Part shown: positions 56,492 to 64,000 of the stretch, in pieces
Numbering within the stretch: position 1 is the first letter of the stretch
Layout: every line of letters begins with the position of its first letter
Origin: Phycisphaeraceae bacterium
Lineage (GTDB): Bacteria > Planctomycetota > Phycisphaerae > Phycisphaerales > SM1A02
Assembly (NCBI GenBank): GCA_019636735.1
Contig: JAHBWY010000002.1
Location: 62,001-126,000, forward strand
Length of the DNA stretch: 64,000 nucleotides
Direction: 5' to 3'
Position numbers and translations under genes: made by a program
Notes under the pieces: model-generated
What the model was told of the DNA's origin: nothing
What the model saw: only the letters and a program-made list of their open reading frames with translations
Databases searched by the model: none

Positions 56492-57217
56492 ATGGCGGAT
56501 GTGATCACCGTCGACTTCGACCGACCCATGCCGCTCTTTGTCCTGCCGGCAGTGGTGCTGCTGCCTCACTCGCGGCAGAGACTCCATGTTTTCGAGCCGC
56601 GCTATCGGCAGATGGTGGAACACTGCCTCGAGCGCGGACATGGCCACCTGATGCGCGCCGGACAGATTGCGCTCGCTGTGGTGCAGCCCTCGGCGATTGC
56701 AGAAGGGGCGTGGAAGGAGCCGGCGCCGCTGCGCGACGCGGTCTGCGTCGGTCACATGGTGGAACACAACCAACTCGCGGATGGGCGACACAACATCACG
56801 CTGCACGGGATCTGCCGCGCTCGGATCCTGACTGTTGATGAACCCGGCGATGAGCGCCTCTATCGCCAGGCGGTGTTGAGGCCGCTCGAACCACCGGGCC
56901 GCGCGTTCCCGCCGATGCACACCGCCCGTCGCGCGATCCGCGAGGTCATGGCGGGGCCGAGATTGCGGCGCATGAACTCGATTCGAGCGCTGCTCAACTG
57001 GATCTCGCGCGACGATCTGCCGACGCACGCCATGGTTGAAATCGTGGGCGATGCGATTGTGCGGAGCGAGTGTGATCGCTACCGGCTGCTTGAGGAGCCC
57101 GACCCCTGGGCTCGGGCGAGAATCCTGAGGGATCACCTGCTCGGTCTTGATCGACTGGTTGGAGCAGCGGACCGGCAGCGTGCGGGCGAGTGGCCCAAGG
57201 GTCTGAGCTGGAACTGA
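56492..57217 (+). CDS. Lon N-terminal (LON substrate-binding) domain protein
   Basis: This protein has 241 residues and consists only of the substrate-binding domain of Lon: MPLFVLPAVVLLPHSRQRLHVFEPRYRQMVEHCL, then a beta segment with GHMVEHNQLADGRHNITLHGICRARI, and a helical C-terminal part. No ATPase or protease domain follows, so it is one of the stand-alone LON-domain proteins found in many bacteria. Its role, probably binding of unfolded proteins or acting as an adaptor, is not established. The start is supported by TACGAT 7 nt upstream. It converges with the cyclophilin gene. Confidence 0.88.
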   Translation: MADVITVDFDRPMPLFVLPAVVLLPHSRQRLHVFEPRYRQMVEHCLERGHGHLMRAGQIALAVVQPSAIAEGAWKEPAPLRDAVCVGHMVEHNQLADGRHNITLHGICRARILTVDEPGDERLYRQAVLRPLEPPGRAFPPMHTARRAIREVMAGPRLRRMNSIRALLNWISRDDLPTHAMVEIVGDAIVRSECDRYRLLEEPDPWARARILRDHLLGLDRLVGAADRQRAGEWPKGLSWN

Positions 57218-57295
57218 GCGCGGTCGTTCAATAATCGCCGGGCCGCTCGGGTCACTGACTTCGATCAGCGAGGCCGGGTCTTCGGATAGTGGCGC

Positions 57296-58153
57296 TCACG
57301 CCGCCGGGTCCTTCGCCGTCGGCTCAGGCGATTTCGGAGTCGTATCGCGCGGAGTCTCGTCCGAAGCGGGGGTGTCGTCCTGAACCGGCTCCTCGCTCGA
57401 CTCCTTCCGAACAGGCGGTGCGCCGGGCGTCCACCCAGCCTTGGCGAGCGCTTGATTCCACTCGGCAATTCGTCGCTCGTATCGCTCATAGAGCGGCGTC
57501 GGGTCCCCGATGATCTCGATCTTCAGGATGCGATCGCTCTCCTCGAGCGCATCGACGACGCGCTGTCCGTCGGTGACGGTCCCGAAGAGCGGGACATCGA
57601 GATTCCACGATGGCTGCTCCTTGACGGTGATGGCGAACTGGGTCGGCATCGCGTTCGCCTTCTCCGCGCGCCCCATACCGACTCGACCCGCTCGGTCGTA
57701 CTTGTACTTGCCGGAGAACTCGCGTCGAATCCGATAGCCGGGGTCAAAGCCCTCCCACGGCGAGCCCATCAAGCGGAAGACGCGCGCTCTCGAGTTGATC
57801 GGCGCACCATCGAAGAAGTGGTTCGACGCCAGGTGACAGAAGTTCGTCACGGTGACCGGCGCCGCGTCGGGGTGGAGTTCGAAGGTGATCGGGCCCTTCG
57901 TGGTCGTCACCGTCGCGGAAAGTTTCGGAAGTTCGTGGGTGTCCGCCTGCGGTGCCGGCGCGCTGTCCGCAGGGCGCTCCGGCGCAGTCGGCGTCGCGGC
58001 CTGACGCGGCGCGGCGCCGAGCAGGAATGGCGAAGCCAGCAGCGGCGTGACAACGAGCGGCGTGAGGTTGCGCGGGTTGAATGGCCGAAGCGCCCTCAGC
58101 GAACGGGCGAGCCACGAGGAACGACGGGACACTGGGGCATGGAGACGAGTCAC
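57296..58153 (-). CDS. Exported cyclophilin-type peptidyl-prolyl isomerase
   Basis: This protein has 285 residues with a long basic N-terminus and a hydrophobic signal (LTPLVVTPLLASPFLLGAA). The cyclophilin domain is at about 80-230: VTTTKGPITFELHPDAAPVTVTNFCHLA, RVFRLMGSPWEGFDPGYRI (in place of FHRVIPGFMIQGG) and MPTQFAITVKEQPSWNLDVPLFGTV. The loop normally starting FHR reads ARVFR, so the usual active-site Arg may be shifted. A charged, repeat-like tail follows (about 250-285). It folds exported proteins. The start is GTG 58153, with GAGGAGG 9 bases upstream. It converges with the LON-domain gene. Confidence 0.85.
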   Translation of the reverse strand: MTRLHAPVSRRSSWLARSLRALRPFNPRNLTPLVVTPLLASPFLLGAAPRQAATPTAPERPADSAPAPQADTHELPKLSATVTTTKGPITFELHPDAAPVTVTNFCHLASNHFFDGAPINSRARVFRLMGSPWEGFDPGYRIRREFSGKYKYDRAGRVGMGRAEKANAMPTQFAITVKEQPSWNLDVPLFGTVTDGQRVVDALEESDRILKIEIIGDPTPLYERYERRIAEWNQALAKAGWTPGAPPVRKESSEEPVQDDTPASDETPRDTTPKSPEPTAKDPAA

Positions 58154-58295
58154 TGCATCAACCTCCTCGGGGACCGGGCCCTTCAGCGAGCCACGGCTGG
58201 GTGACGGCGCCGAACAGCCGATTCGAAGAAGATATCCTCGACCATCTGTTGTTCAGAACGGTTGATTCGCGCTCGTTGCCTTCCCGAGACACTCC

Positions 58296-59000
58296 ATGCG
58301 GCTGGCGATCTTTGATCTTGACGGCACGCTGGCCCAGACGAGCGCCGTGGACGATGCGTGCTGGATTCGAGCGGTCGAGGAGGCTTGGGGCATCAGGGAC
58401 ATCTGTACGGACTGGGGGGCGTATCGCCACTCGACCGACGAAGCCATTGCCACCGAGATCATGGAGCGGCATGCCGGTCGCCCGGCGACGCGACAGGACC
58501 TCAACCGGCTTCGGGATCGCTTTGCGGCATTGATCGAGATTGAGGCGAGCGAGCGACCGGAGCGTTTCACCCCGACACCGGGAGCTGCGGCGCTTCTTCG
58601 CCTCCTGCCGTCGCATGGGTGGACTCCCGCCCTTGCCACCGGTGGCTGGCAACGGACGGCGCTCATCAAACTCCGAACGGCGAGGATCGACGCGGAGGAC
58701 CTGCCCGCCGCGTTTGCCGACGACGCGCAGCCCCGCGAGGAGATCATCGATCTCGCCGCCCGTCGGGCCATGGCCGGCGTGGCCGCGGGAATCGCCACCC
58801 CGACGATCGTCTACATCGGTGACGGGGTCTGGGATGTGACAGCCGCGCACCGTCGCGGGTATGGTTTCATCGGCGTGGCGCGGGAACCCCGAGCCACGCA
58901 GCTCCGTGCAGCAGGCGCTGACACGGTGCTGCCTGACCTTGCCGACGCCGAGCGCGTGCTCGCGTCGCTCAATCAGCGCTCCGCGCGCACTTCTTCTTGA
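58296..59000 (+). CDS. HAD-superfamily hydrolase
   Basis: This is a 234-residue cytoplasmic phosphatase-like protein. MRLAIFDLDGTLAQTSAVDDACW carries motif I (DxD), ALATGGWQRTALIKL motif II, and TIVYIGDGVWDVTAAHRRGYGFIGV motif IV. The cap domain is helical (about 17-90), as in phosphoglycolate phosphatases. The substrate is not deducible. The LemA gene begins five bases after the stop, so it is co-transcribed. A GAGAC-like ribosome site is weak. Confidence 0.87.
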   Translation: MRLAIFDLDGTLAQTSAVDDACWIRAVEEAWGIRDICTDWGAYRHSTDEAIATEIMERHAGRPATRQDLNRLRDRFAALIEIEASERPERFTPTPGAAALLRLLPSHGWTPALATGGWQRTALIKLRTARIDAEDLPAAFADDAQPREEIIDLAARRAMAGVAAGIATPTIVYIGDGVWDVTAAHRRGYGFIGVAREPRATQLRAAGADTVLPDLADAERVLASLNQRSARTSS

Positions 59001-59005
59001 GGACC

Positions 59006-59623
59006 ATGGCCATGGACATGACAGGCGGCTCGACTCTGATTGCTCAGGCGGTCCTTGGCGGCATCCTCGGCGCCGTTCTCTGTGTCGGTGGATTGGTCAT
59101 CGTTGGACTGGTGCTCTGGGTGATCTCCATCTACAACCAGTTGGCTCGTCTGCGCATCGCAGGGCAGGGTGCCTTCGCCGACATCGATGTGCAGCTCCGT
59201 CGACGACATGACCTCATTCCCAATCTTGTCGAGACGGTGAAGGGTTACGCCACGCACGAACGAGAGACGCTCGATGCCGTCATCTCCGCACGGGCAAAGG
59301 CGACGAGCGCCACGGTCATTTCCGACAAGATCGCCGCCGAGGGGCAGCTCACGCAGGCGCTCGGTCGACTGATGGCGGTCGCCGAGGCGTACCCCGATCT
59401 CAAGGCGAATCAGAACTTCCTTCAGCTTCAGGGTGAGCTCGGCAGCACGGAGAACATGATCGCGCGGTCGCGCAGCGGCTACAACTCCGCCGCCGGTCGA
59501 TACAACGACGCGATCGTCGTCTTCCCGAACAATGTGCTGGCGGGCGTCTTCAAGTTCGAGGCGATGCCCTTCTACGAGGAGAAGGACCCGGCCGCGAAGG
59601 AAGCCCCCAAGGTGAAGTTCTGA
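59006..59623 (+). CDS. LemA family protein
   Basis: This protein has 205 residues. A hydrophobic helix (AVLCVGGLVIVGLVLWVISIYNQL, about 20-45) anchors the N-terminus. The conserved LemA segment follows: AFADIDVQLRRRHDLIPNLVETVKGYATHERETLDAVISARAKA, then LQLQGELGSTENMIARSRSGYNSA and the ending FPNNVLAGVFKFEAMPFYE. LemA proteins are membrane-bound helical bundles of unknown function. It starts at ATG 59006 (ATG 59012 and 59018 also fit) right after the HAD gene; RuvB follows 63 bases later. Confidence 0.92.
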   Translation: MAMDMTGGSTLIAQAVLGGILGAVLCVGGLVIVGLVLWVISIYNQLARLRIAGQGAFADIDVQLRRRHDLIPNLVETVKGYATHERETLDAVISARAKATSATVISDKIAAEGQLTQALGRLMAVAEAYPDLKANQNFLQLQGELGSTENMIARSRSGYNSAAGRYNDAIVVFPNNVLAGVFKFEAMPFYEEKDPAAKEAPKVKF

Positions 59624-59686
59624 GTCCGCACCCGTCGAGGCGCCATCGGTTGGCGTGATTTCGGGGTCCAAGGCAGGGAGATCGGC

Positions 59687-60730
59687 GTGGCGAAGGAACG
59701 CATCGTCGCTCGGGAAGCACAGGAAGAGGATGCCGTGGTCGAGGCGGCGGCGCCGGCGATTCGCCCGACGCGCATCGATGACTATGTGGGTCAGCGCGAT
59801 CTCGTCGAGCGAGTCTCGATCGCCCTTCAGGCGGTGCGTGAGCGAGGGGATCCGATGGAGCATGTGCTCCTCCACGGTCCACCGGGGCTGGGCAAGACGA
59901 CGCTGGCCCATGTCATCGCCAACGAAATGGGAAGCCGCGCCGTGGTTACGAGCGGCCCGGCTCTGACGCGACCGGGTGACCTCGTCGGCACGCTCACGCG
60001 ACTCGAGCCCCGCGATGTGCTCTTCATCGACGAGATTCATCGACTTCCGGCGGCGGTGGAGGAGTACATCTATCCCGCCATGGAGGACTACCGCGTCGAC
60101 TTCACCGTCGACAGCGGCATGCACGCGAAGATCATCACGCTCTCGCTGAAGCCGTTCACGCTGATCGGCGCGACGACGCGCGCCGGGCTTCTGACCCACG
60201 CGCTGCGTAGCCGCTTCGGCATCGTCCATCACCTGCGCTTCTATGAGCACGAAGAGCTGGTGCGGATCCTGCGCCGCGCGGTCGAGATTCTCGGCATGGG
60301 CCAGGTGGACCTCGACGCGTTGTCGGCCATTGCCGATCGAAGCCGCGGCACGCCGCGCGTGGCGATTCGGCTTCTTCGACGCGTGCGCGACTTCGCGCAG
60401 GTGCGCTGCGGTGGACGCGTCTCCGACGCGGCGGTGTCCGGTGCGCTCGAACTGGAAGCGGTCGATGCGCTGGGACTTGATGAACTCGACCGGCGCTACC
60501 TTCGCACGATAGCGGAGATCTACGCGGGTGGCCCCGTGGGACTCGAAGCGGTCGCGGCGACCCTCGCCGATGATGCGGGCACGCTCGAGGATCTCGTCGA
60601 GCCCTATCTCCTCCAGATCGGCTTCGTGGCCCGCACGCGGCAGGGGCGACAGCTCACGCCGAGAGCGTGGCGGCACCTCGAGCTCGAACCCCCCGCGACG
60701 CCATCGGGCGTGTTGCCGTTTCCTGAGTGA
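59687..60730 (+). CDS. ruvB: Holliday junction branch-migration helicase RuvB
   Basis: This is a 347-residue AAA+ ATPase that drives branch migration with RuvA. IRPTRIDDYVGQRDLVERVSIAL opens the domain; the Walker A box is HGPPGLGKTTLAH and Walker B is DVLFIDEIHRLPAAVEE. Sensor motifs LIGATTRAGLLTHALRSRFG and the arginine-bearing small domain and winged helix (GLDELDRRYLRTI, GGPVGLEAVAATLADDAGTLEDLVEPYLLQIGF) are present. It starts at GTG 59687 with a GGGAG ribosome site. RuvA and RuvC are not in the window. The gene converges with lptD. Confidence 0.97.
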   Translation: MAKERIVAREAQEEDAVVEAAAPAIRPTRIDDYVGQRDLVERVSIALQAVRERGDPMEHVLLHGPPGLGKTTLAHVIANEMGSRAVVTSGPALTRPGDLVGTLTRLEPRDVLFIDEIHRLPAAVEEYIYPAMEDYRVDFTVDSGMHAKIITLSLKPFTLIGATTRAGLLTHALRSRFGIVHHLRFYEHEELVRILRRAVEILGMGQVDLDALSAIADRSRGTPRVAIRLLRRVRDFAQVRCGGRVSDAAVSGALELEAVDALGLDELDRRYLRTIAEIYAGGPVGLEAVAATLADDAGTLEDLVEPYLLQIGFVARTRQGRQLTPRAWRHLELEPPATPSGVLPFPE

Positions 60731-60770
60731 ATCTGCTGCGGGTCTCTGGCGCGACGCGCGTCGGAGTGCC

Positions 60771-60834
60771 ATGGTGTCAACGCGTCACAGTGTCATGCCG
60801 TCCTGGTGACATTGTGTCACGGCGTCATGAGACC
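60771..60834 (+). repeat. Degenerate tandem repeat, four units of exactly 16 bp
   Basis: Units start at 60771, 60787, 60803 and 60819; copies include ATGGTGTCAACGCGTC and ACAGTGTCATGCCGTC. It overlaps the stop codon of lptD. It has the same period as the array at 18862-18989, though the unit sequence differs. Confidence 0.6.
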
Positions 60835-63800
60835 AGCCCACGGCGAGGGGAACTGCGGTGTCGCTTGCGAGAAACTCCACGCGCCGCGCTGGCTGGGGCC
60901 GGCAATCCTGAGCCGCGCGTTCAGGGAGTACTCATCGACGATGGCGTCGTAACTCACCCCGATGCCGAAGTCGAAGTCGGGAAAGACCCGGACAAGCTGG
61001 GCCGAGAGCGATCGGAAGCCGCCCTCCCGGAGATCGAACTGCGGCCCGAGAGAGAGATCATAGAGGCGGCCGATCTTGTAGTTGAGCCCGACATTGAGAA
61101 GCTCATCCGAGGGGTAGGTGTCCGTCGGATCGAAGTTGTTCACATAGCGGTACTCGACGAAGGTGGAGACCTCGGGCGAGTGGTACATCGCCACACCGAG
61201 CGAGCCGCGCCCGAGCCACTTCGACGCGCTGCCGCCCGACGGGCGCTCATCGAATGGCAGTGCCACCATGCTGCCAATCACCGAGAAGGTGCTGCTGAGC
61301 TGCCATGTCGCATTGCCATAGAGGTGGCTTCCCCACTGCGAGTACTCCGGCCGGAAGCGATAGAAGGTCGGCAGGGGGCTCTGCGCGTACTTGAGCGTGT
61401 TCGGCAGCGTGCGCTGGAAGGTGTTGTTGTGATCGCTGAAGACTGCGCCGACATCGAGGTAGATCCAGTCGATGCTCCGCCAGTTTCCAGGACCGCCGCG
61501 ATAGGTCTGCCAGCGCTGCGTGAGGCCGACCTGCGCCACGCTCGCGCCGGAGATCGCCTCGACGCCCTGATCGTAGATCGGGTAGTCGGTGGGGTTGGAA
61601 GTGTCGTAGGCGCTCCAGAGCATCGCATTCGGCTTCAGCACCCATCGAAGGCGGTTGATGTCAAGAGCACGATTCTGCACGCCGTCATAGACGCGCACGA
61701 ACTCCGTGCTCATGCGCACGCCGCCGCCGAAGAGGCCGCGATAATCGTCGGCCTCGGGTGAGTAGGAGTTGAAGTCTTCGAGGAAGTAGCCGACACCGGT
61801 GACCTGACCGAAGGGGACGATCTTGATCTTCTCCCACTCGAAGGGAACGGAGAGTTCCTGCCGCGTGTAGATCCGCGCCCTCAGGTCCTGGTTGTAGCCG
61901 GCGCTCGAGTAGGCATTCGCGATCGGGAGGTTGTCCTGTGTGAAGGGCGCGGGCGCCAGATAGTCCGCCGGGAAGAAGGCGAGATTCGGTGCCGCGATCG
62001 ACTCCGGCGTGCCCTTCGTGAGGCGCAACTGCATGGTGTTCGCGCTGTACTCCTGGCTCCACGACAGCCAGCCGAAGAGTTCGTCAGCGAAGCGCGCGTA
62101 ATCGACCTGCGGCAGCTTGTCGACGGAGTAGGGGCGGCTCGCCAACTGATAGGAGTTCACCACCGAGTTGTCGAGGTCGTACTTGCCGAGGATCGAGAAG
62201 ACCGAGTTGCCCGACTGCCATCTGAGGAAGCCGCTCGTCTCGTACTCGCGATGTTCCGCGAAGGCGCGCTGATCGAAGGTCGAGAGGAACGCGGGGTCGC
62301 TCACGAAGTTCGCCTGCACCTGCGCCAGGAGCTCCGAACCGATGAGCGTGGTGTAGTCCGCCGAGGCGATGCCGCGGAAGGTGTCTTCGGAGATGTAATT
62401 GCGACCGGCGGAGCTCTGCTCCTCATTCTGGAAGTCGTAGAAGCCGTAGAGCTTCAGGTTGCCATCCTGCGGACCCTCGCTGTAACTGAAGCGTGTGCCG
62501 AGGCCGACACCGTTGTTGGAATAGACATCGTTGAGCAGCTCGCCATCCACACCCTTCGGTGTCTCAATGCCCAGCAGACTGAAGAGGTTCCAGCGGGTTC
62601 CGACCTCCACACCTCGTGTCTGGTTGTAGCCCGAGGAGATGCTCTTGAGCGGGAACTCACTCGGCGTCCCGCTGAACCCGGGGGTCCAGAGGACCGGTGT
62701 GCCGGCCACGCGGAAGGTGGCGTTGGACCCCTCGAGATATGCACTGCCCTCACGCTTGGTCACTCGCACCTGCTCGGCGCCGATGGCAAGGTGGGGCGTG
62801 AAGAACTCGCTCGTTGAGACCTGCGCCCTTTGAGCCACGAACTGGTCCGCGGCGACCTGCCGGAGCTCCGCCGCTCGCGCGGTGACCGGAAGTCCGCGGC
62901 GAATGGCCGTGCGAAGCACCGCGTCGACCATGAGCGCCTGGTTCGTCGCGATGTCGTAGTAGATACGCCGACCACGGATCGTGTAGTTGAAGTCGGTGGC
63001 GAGCACATCGCCTTCGAGATAGATGCCCTCGACCCGTTCTGCACCGAGTGGTCCCGTGCGATTGATCAGCGCGGCAAGTGTGCCCGGCTTCAGGAAGATG
63101 ACAGCCCGGTCGGCGGAGAGTTGCAGCGTGCCTTCGGGATTGGCCGGGTTCGAGTTGAGCCAGTCAATGCGCACGGTCCCCTCGATGGCGATCGAGTCGC
63201 TCGCTTCATCGACGGTGATGGTCCGCCCGAAGAAGGTCATGGTTCCCGTCGGCGCAAGAATCGGTGGCCCATCGGCGGGCACTCGAACGGTGGTGGCCGT
63301 TGGAGCTGGCGGCGGTGGGGGAAGTTCGACGCGGCCTCCGACCTCGATCGTCGGTGTCGGTGGCACGGGTGGGCGATCGACGCGAGGTTGCGTGCGCAGC
63401 AGCGGGCGACCGTCGGCGATCTGCGCGAGGTGTCGTCGCAGGCGCGCCTCGGCGGCCCCTCGAGCTTCGCTGCCGCCCGGATCAGCTTCCTCCCACAGCG
63501 TGGCCGTGATGTCGATCTCGCCGATGGTGCTGGCCGTGATGAGAAGATCACTGCCGCTCACGCCAAGGCCGGCGCGGCGTGTCGGTTCATCGACGCTGGG
63601 AAACCAAATGGCGATCTGATTCACCAGGCCGACGGCCGTCGGCAGGCGGTTGATCCAGATGAAGGCCCGCTGCGAGGCGAATTCATAGGAAGCAACCTGG
63701 ATGCGAACATCGCCGCGCAGCTCGAGTCGCTGGGTGTCATCCACGCGCCAGAGCCACGCTTGCACCCCGGTCGCTCGGAAATTGGACGCCACCGGCAGAA

Positions 63801-63978
63801 TCGGAAGGACGAAGCCTCCCAATCGATCGCCCGTGATCGGGATGTCCTGAAGCTCCTGCGCGGTCGCTCCGTTGACGGCGGTGAAGATCGTCGTGAGGGC
63901 GGGCAAGCACGCGGCGACGAGGCGACTCCAGGCGCGCCCGGGTCGGAGGGTGTCGCGTTCGCCGGCGCGGACCTGCAT
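60817..63978 (-). CDS. lptD: LPS-assembly protein LptD-like outer-membrane protein
   Basis: This protein has 1053 residues with a signal (LVAACLPALTTIFTAVNGATA). An N-terminal OstA/LptA-like jellyroll region (about 230-480) shows TMTFFGRTITVDEASDSIAIEGTVRIDWL, EGIYLEGDVLATDF and EQVRVTKREGSAYLEGSN. A beta-barrel of about 500 residues follows, with many alternating aromatic strands. The domain order fits LptD, although the N-terminal 220 residues are an extra, proline-rich segment and the paired cysteines of E. coli LptD are not seen. It would insert lipopolysaccharide-type molecules into the outer membrane. The start ATG 63978 has TAGCAT 8 nt upstream. Confidence 0.75.
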   Translation of the reverse strand: MQVRAGERDTLRPGRAWSRLVAACLPALTTIFTAVNGATAQELQDIPITGDRLGGFVLPILPVASNFRATGVQAWLWRVDDTQRLELRGDVRIQVASYEFASQRAFIWINRLPTAVGLVNQIAIWFPSVDEPTRRAGLGVSGSDLLITASTIGEIDITATLWEEADPGGSEARGAAEARLRRHLAQIADGRPLLRTQPRVDRPPVPPTPTIEVGGRVELPPPPPAPTATTVRVPADGPPILAPTGTMTFFGRTITVDEASDSIAIEGTVRIDWLNSNPANPEGTLQLSADRAVIFLKPGTLAALINRTGPLGAERVEGIYLEGDVLATDFNYTIRGRRIYYDIATNQALMVDAVLRTAIRRGLPVTARAAELRQVAADQFVAQRAQVSTSEFFTPHLAIGAEQVRVTKREGSAYLEGSNATFRVAGTPVLWTPGFSGTPSEFPLKSISSGYNQTRGVEVGTRWNLFSLLGIETPKGVDGELLNDVYSNNGVGLGTRFSYSEGPQDGNLKLYGFYDFQNEEQSSAGRNYISEDTFRGIASADYTTLIGSELLAQVQANFVSDPAFLSTFDQRAFAEHREYETSGFLRWQSGNSVFSILGKYDLDNSVVNSYQLASRPYSVDKLPQVDYARFADELFGWLSWSQEYSANTMQLRLTKGTPESIAAPNLAFFPADYLAPAPFTQDNLPIANAYSSAGYNQDLRARIYTRQELSVPFEWEKIKIVPFGQVTGVGYFLEDFNSYSPEADDYRGLFGGGVRMSTEFVRVYDGVQNRALDINRLRWVLKPNAMLWSAYDTSNPTDYPIYDQGVEAISGASVAQVGLTQRWQTYRGGPGNWRSIDWIYLDVGAVFSDHNNTFQRTLPNTLKYAQSPLPTFYRFRPEYSQWGSHLYGNATWQLSSTFSVIGSMVALPFDERPSGGSASKWLGRGSLGVAMYHSPEVSTFVEYRYVNNFDPTDTYPSDELLNVGLNYKIGRLYDLSLGPQFDLREGGFRSLSAQLVRVFPDFDFGIGVSYDAIVDEYSLNARLRIAGPSQRGAWSFSQATPQFPSPWAGLMTP

Positions 63979-63986
63979 CGGGCGGC

Positions 63987-63992
63987 ATGCTA
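63987..63992 (-). promoter_or_regulatory. -10 element TAGCAT, leaderless type
   Basis: It lies 8 nt before the ATG of lptD; no ribosome site. Confidence 0.55.
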
Positions 63993-64000
63993 CCGACCTC

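Noticed and set aside
60727-61761. Long plus-strand frame opposite lptD
   Set aside because: It is a shadow of the GC-rich lptD gene: no domain, unlike composition, and the minus strand has a clear signal, jellyroll and barrel.

Overview
The window is GC-rich bacterial chromosome, densely packed on both strands, and most likely from a planctomycete of the Phycisphaerae type. The evidence is: a planctomycete-style 16S rRNA gene (the 338 region reads GGAGGCTGCAGT rather than GGAGGCAGC); a 16S gene standing alone with its own promoter, boxA and terminator and no tRNA, 23S or 5S behind it; a sulfatase next to its formylglycine-generating enzyme; an ECF sigma factor translationally coupled to a membrane Ser/Thr kinase; a DUF1570 protease; large secreted proteins; and an LptD-like protein showing an outer membrane. 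No phage, IS element, CRISPR array or tRNA was recognised.

Layout. 1-7411 (minus): a run of overlapping genes for a charged repeat membrane protein, a double-vWA membrane protein, a beta-propeller lipoprotein and the start of purH. 7470-12977: DUF1570 metalloprotease, a coiled-coil protein, then sigma factor and kinase. 13013-18868: a propionate/central-carbon block (methylisocitrate lyase, CpeT-like lipoprotein, citrate/2-methylcitrate synthase, 3-hydroxyacyl-CoA dehydrogenase), then a VOC protein and a flavin amine oxidase. 18862-19130: an 8-unit, 16-bp-period repeat and a possible 19-residue peptide. 19111-29649: AmpG-like transporter, aconitase, heme oxygenase, TetR regulator, MddA methyltransferase, DUF1428, HD-GYP and ComF. 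29650-32089: 16S rRNA transcription unit. 32222-43046: cell-envelope proteins, sulfatase plus FGE, and a K+ channel. 43219-53935: transketolase-RpiB, FKBP isomerase, M29 aminopeptidase, HAD-threonine aldolase, and secreted or membrane proteins of unknown role. 53963-63978: a three-part fusion with a cysteine-less radical-SAM-like domain, Lon N-domain protein, cyclophilin, HAD-LemA, RuvB and LptD.

How genes work together. PrpB, PrpC and AcnA could run most of a methylcitrate cycle; AcnA (21105) also serves the TCA cycle. FGE (40219) should convert the sulfatase Cys to formylglycine. A TetR protein (24828) sits between heme oxygenase and mddA; copies of its likely operator sequence occur at both promoters. 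The sigma factor and kinase overlap by one base and probably form one signalling unit.

Regulation. Many genes lack a Shine-Dalgarno sequence and instead have a TAnnnT hexamer 6-8 nt before the start codon, which suggests widespread leaderless transcription. Other genes have clear AGGAG-type sites. The most unusual protein is the 829-residue fusion at 53963, which keeps a radical-SAM/SPASM outline without the cluster cysteines.
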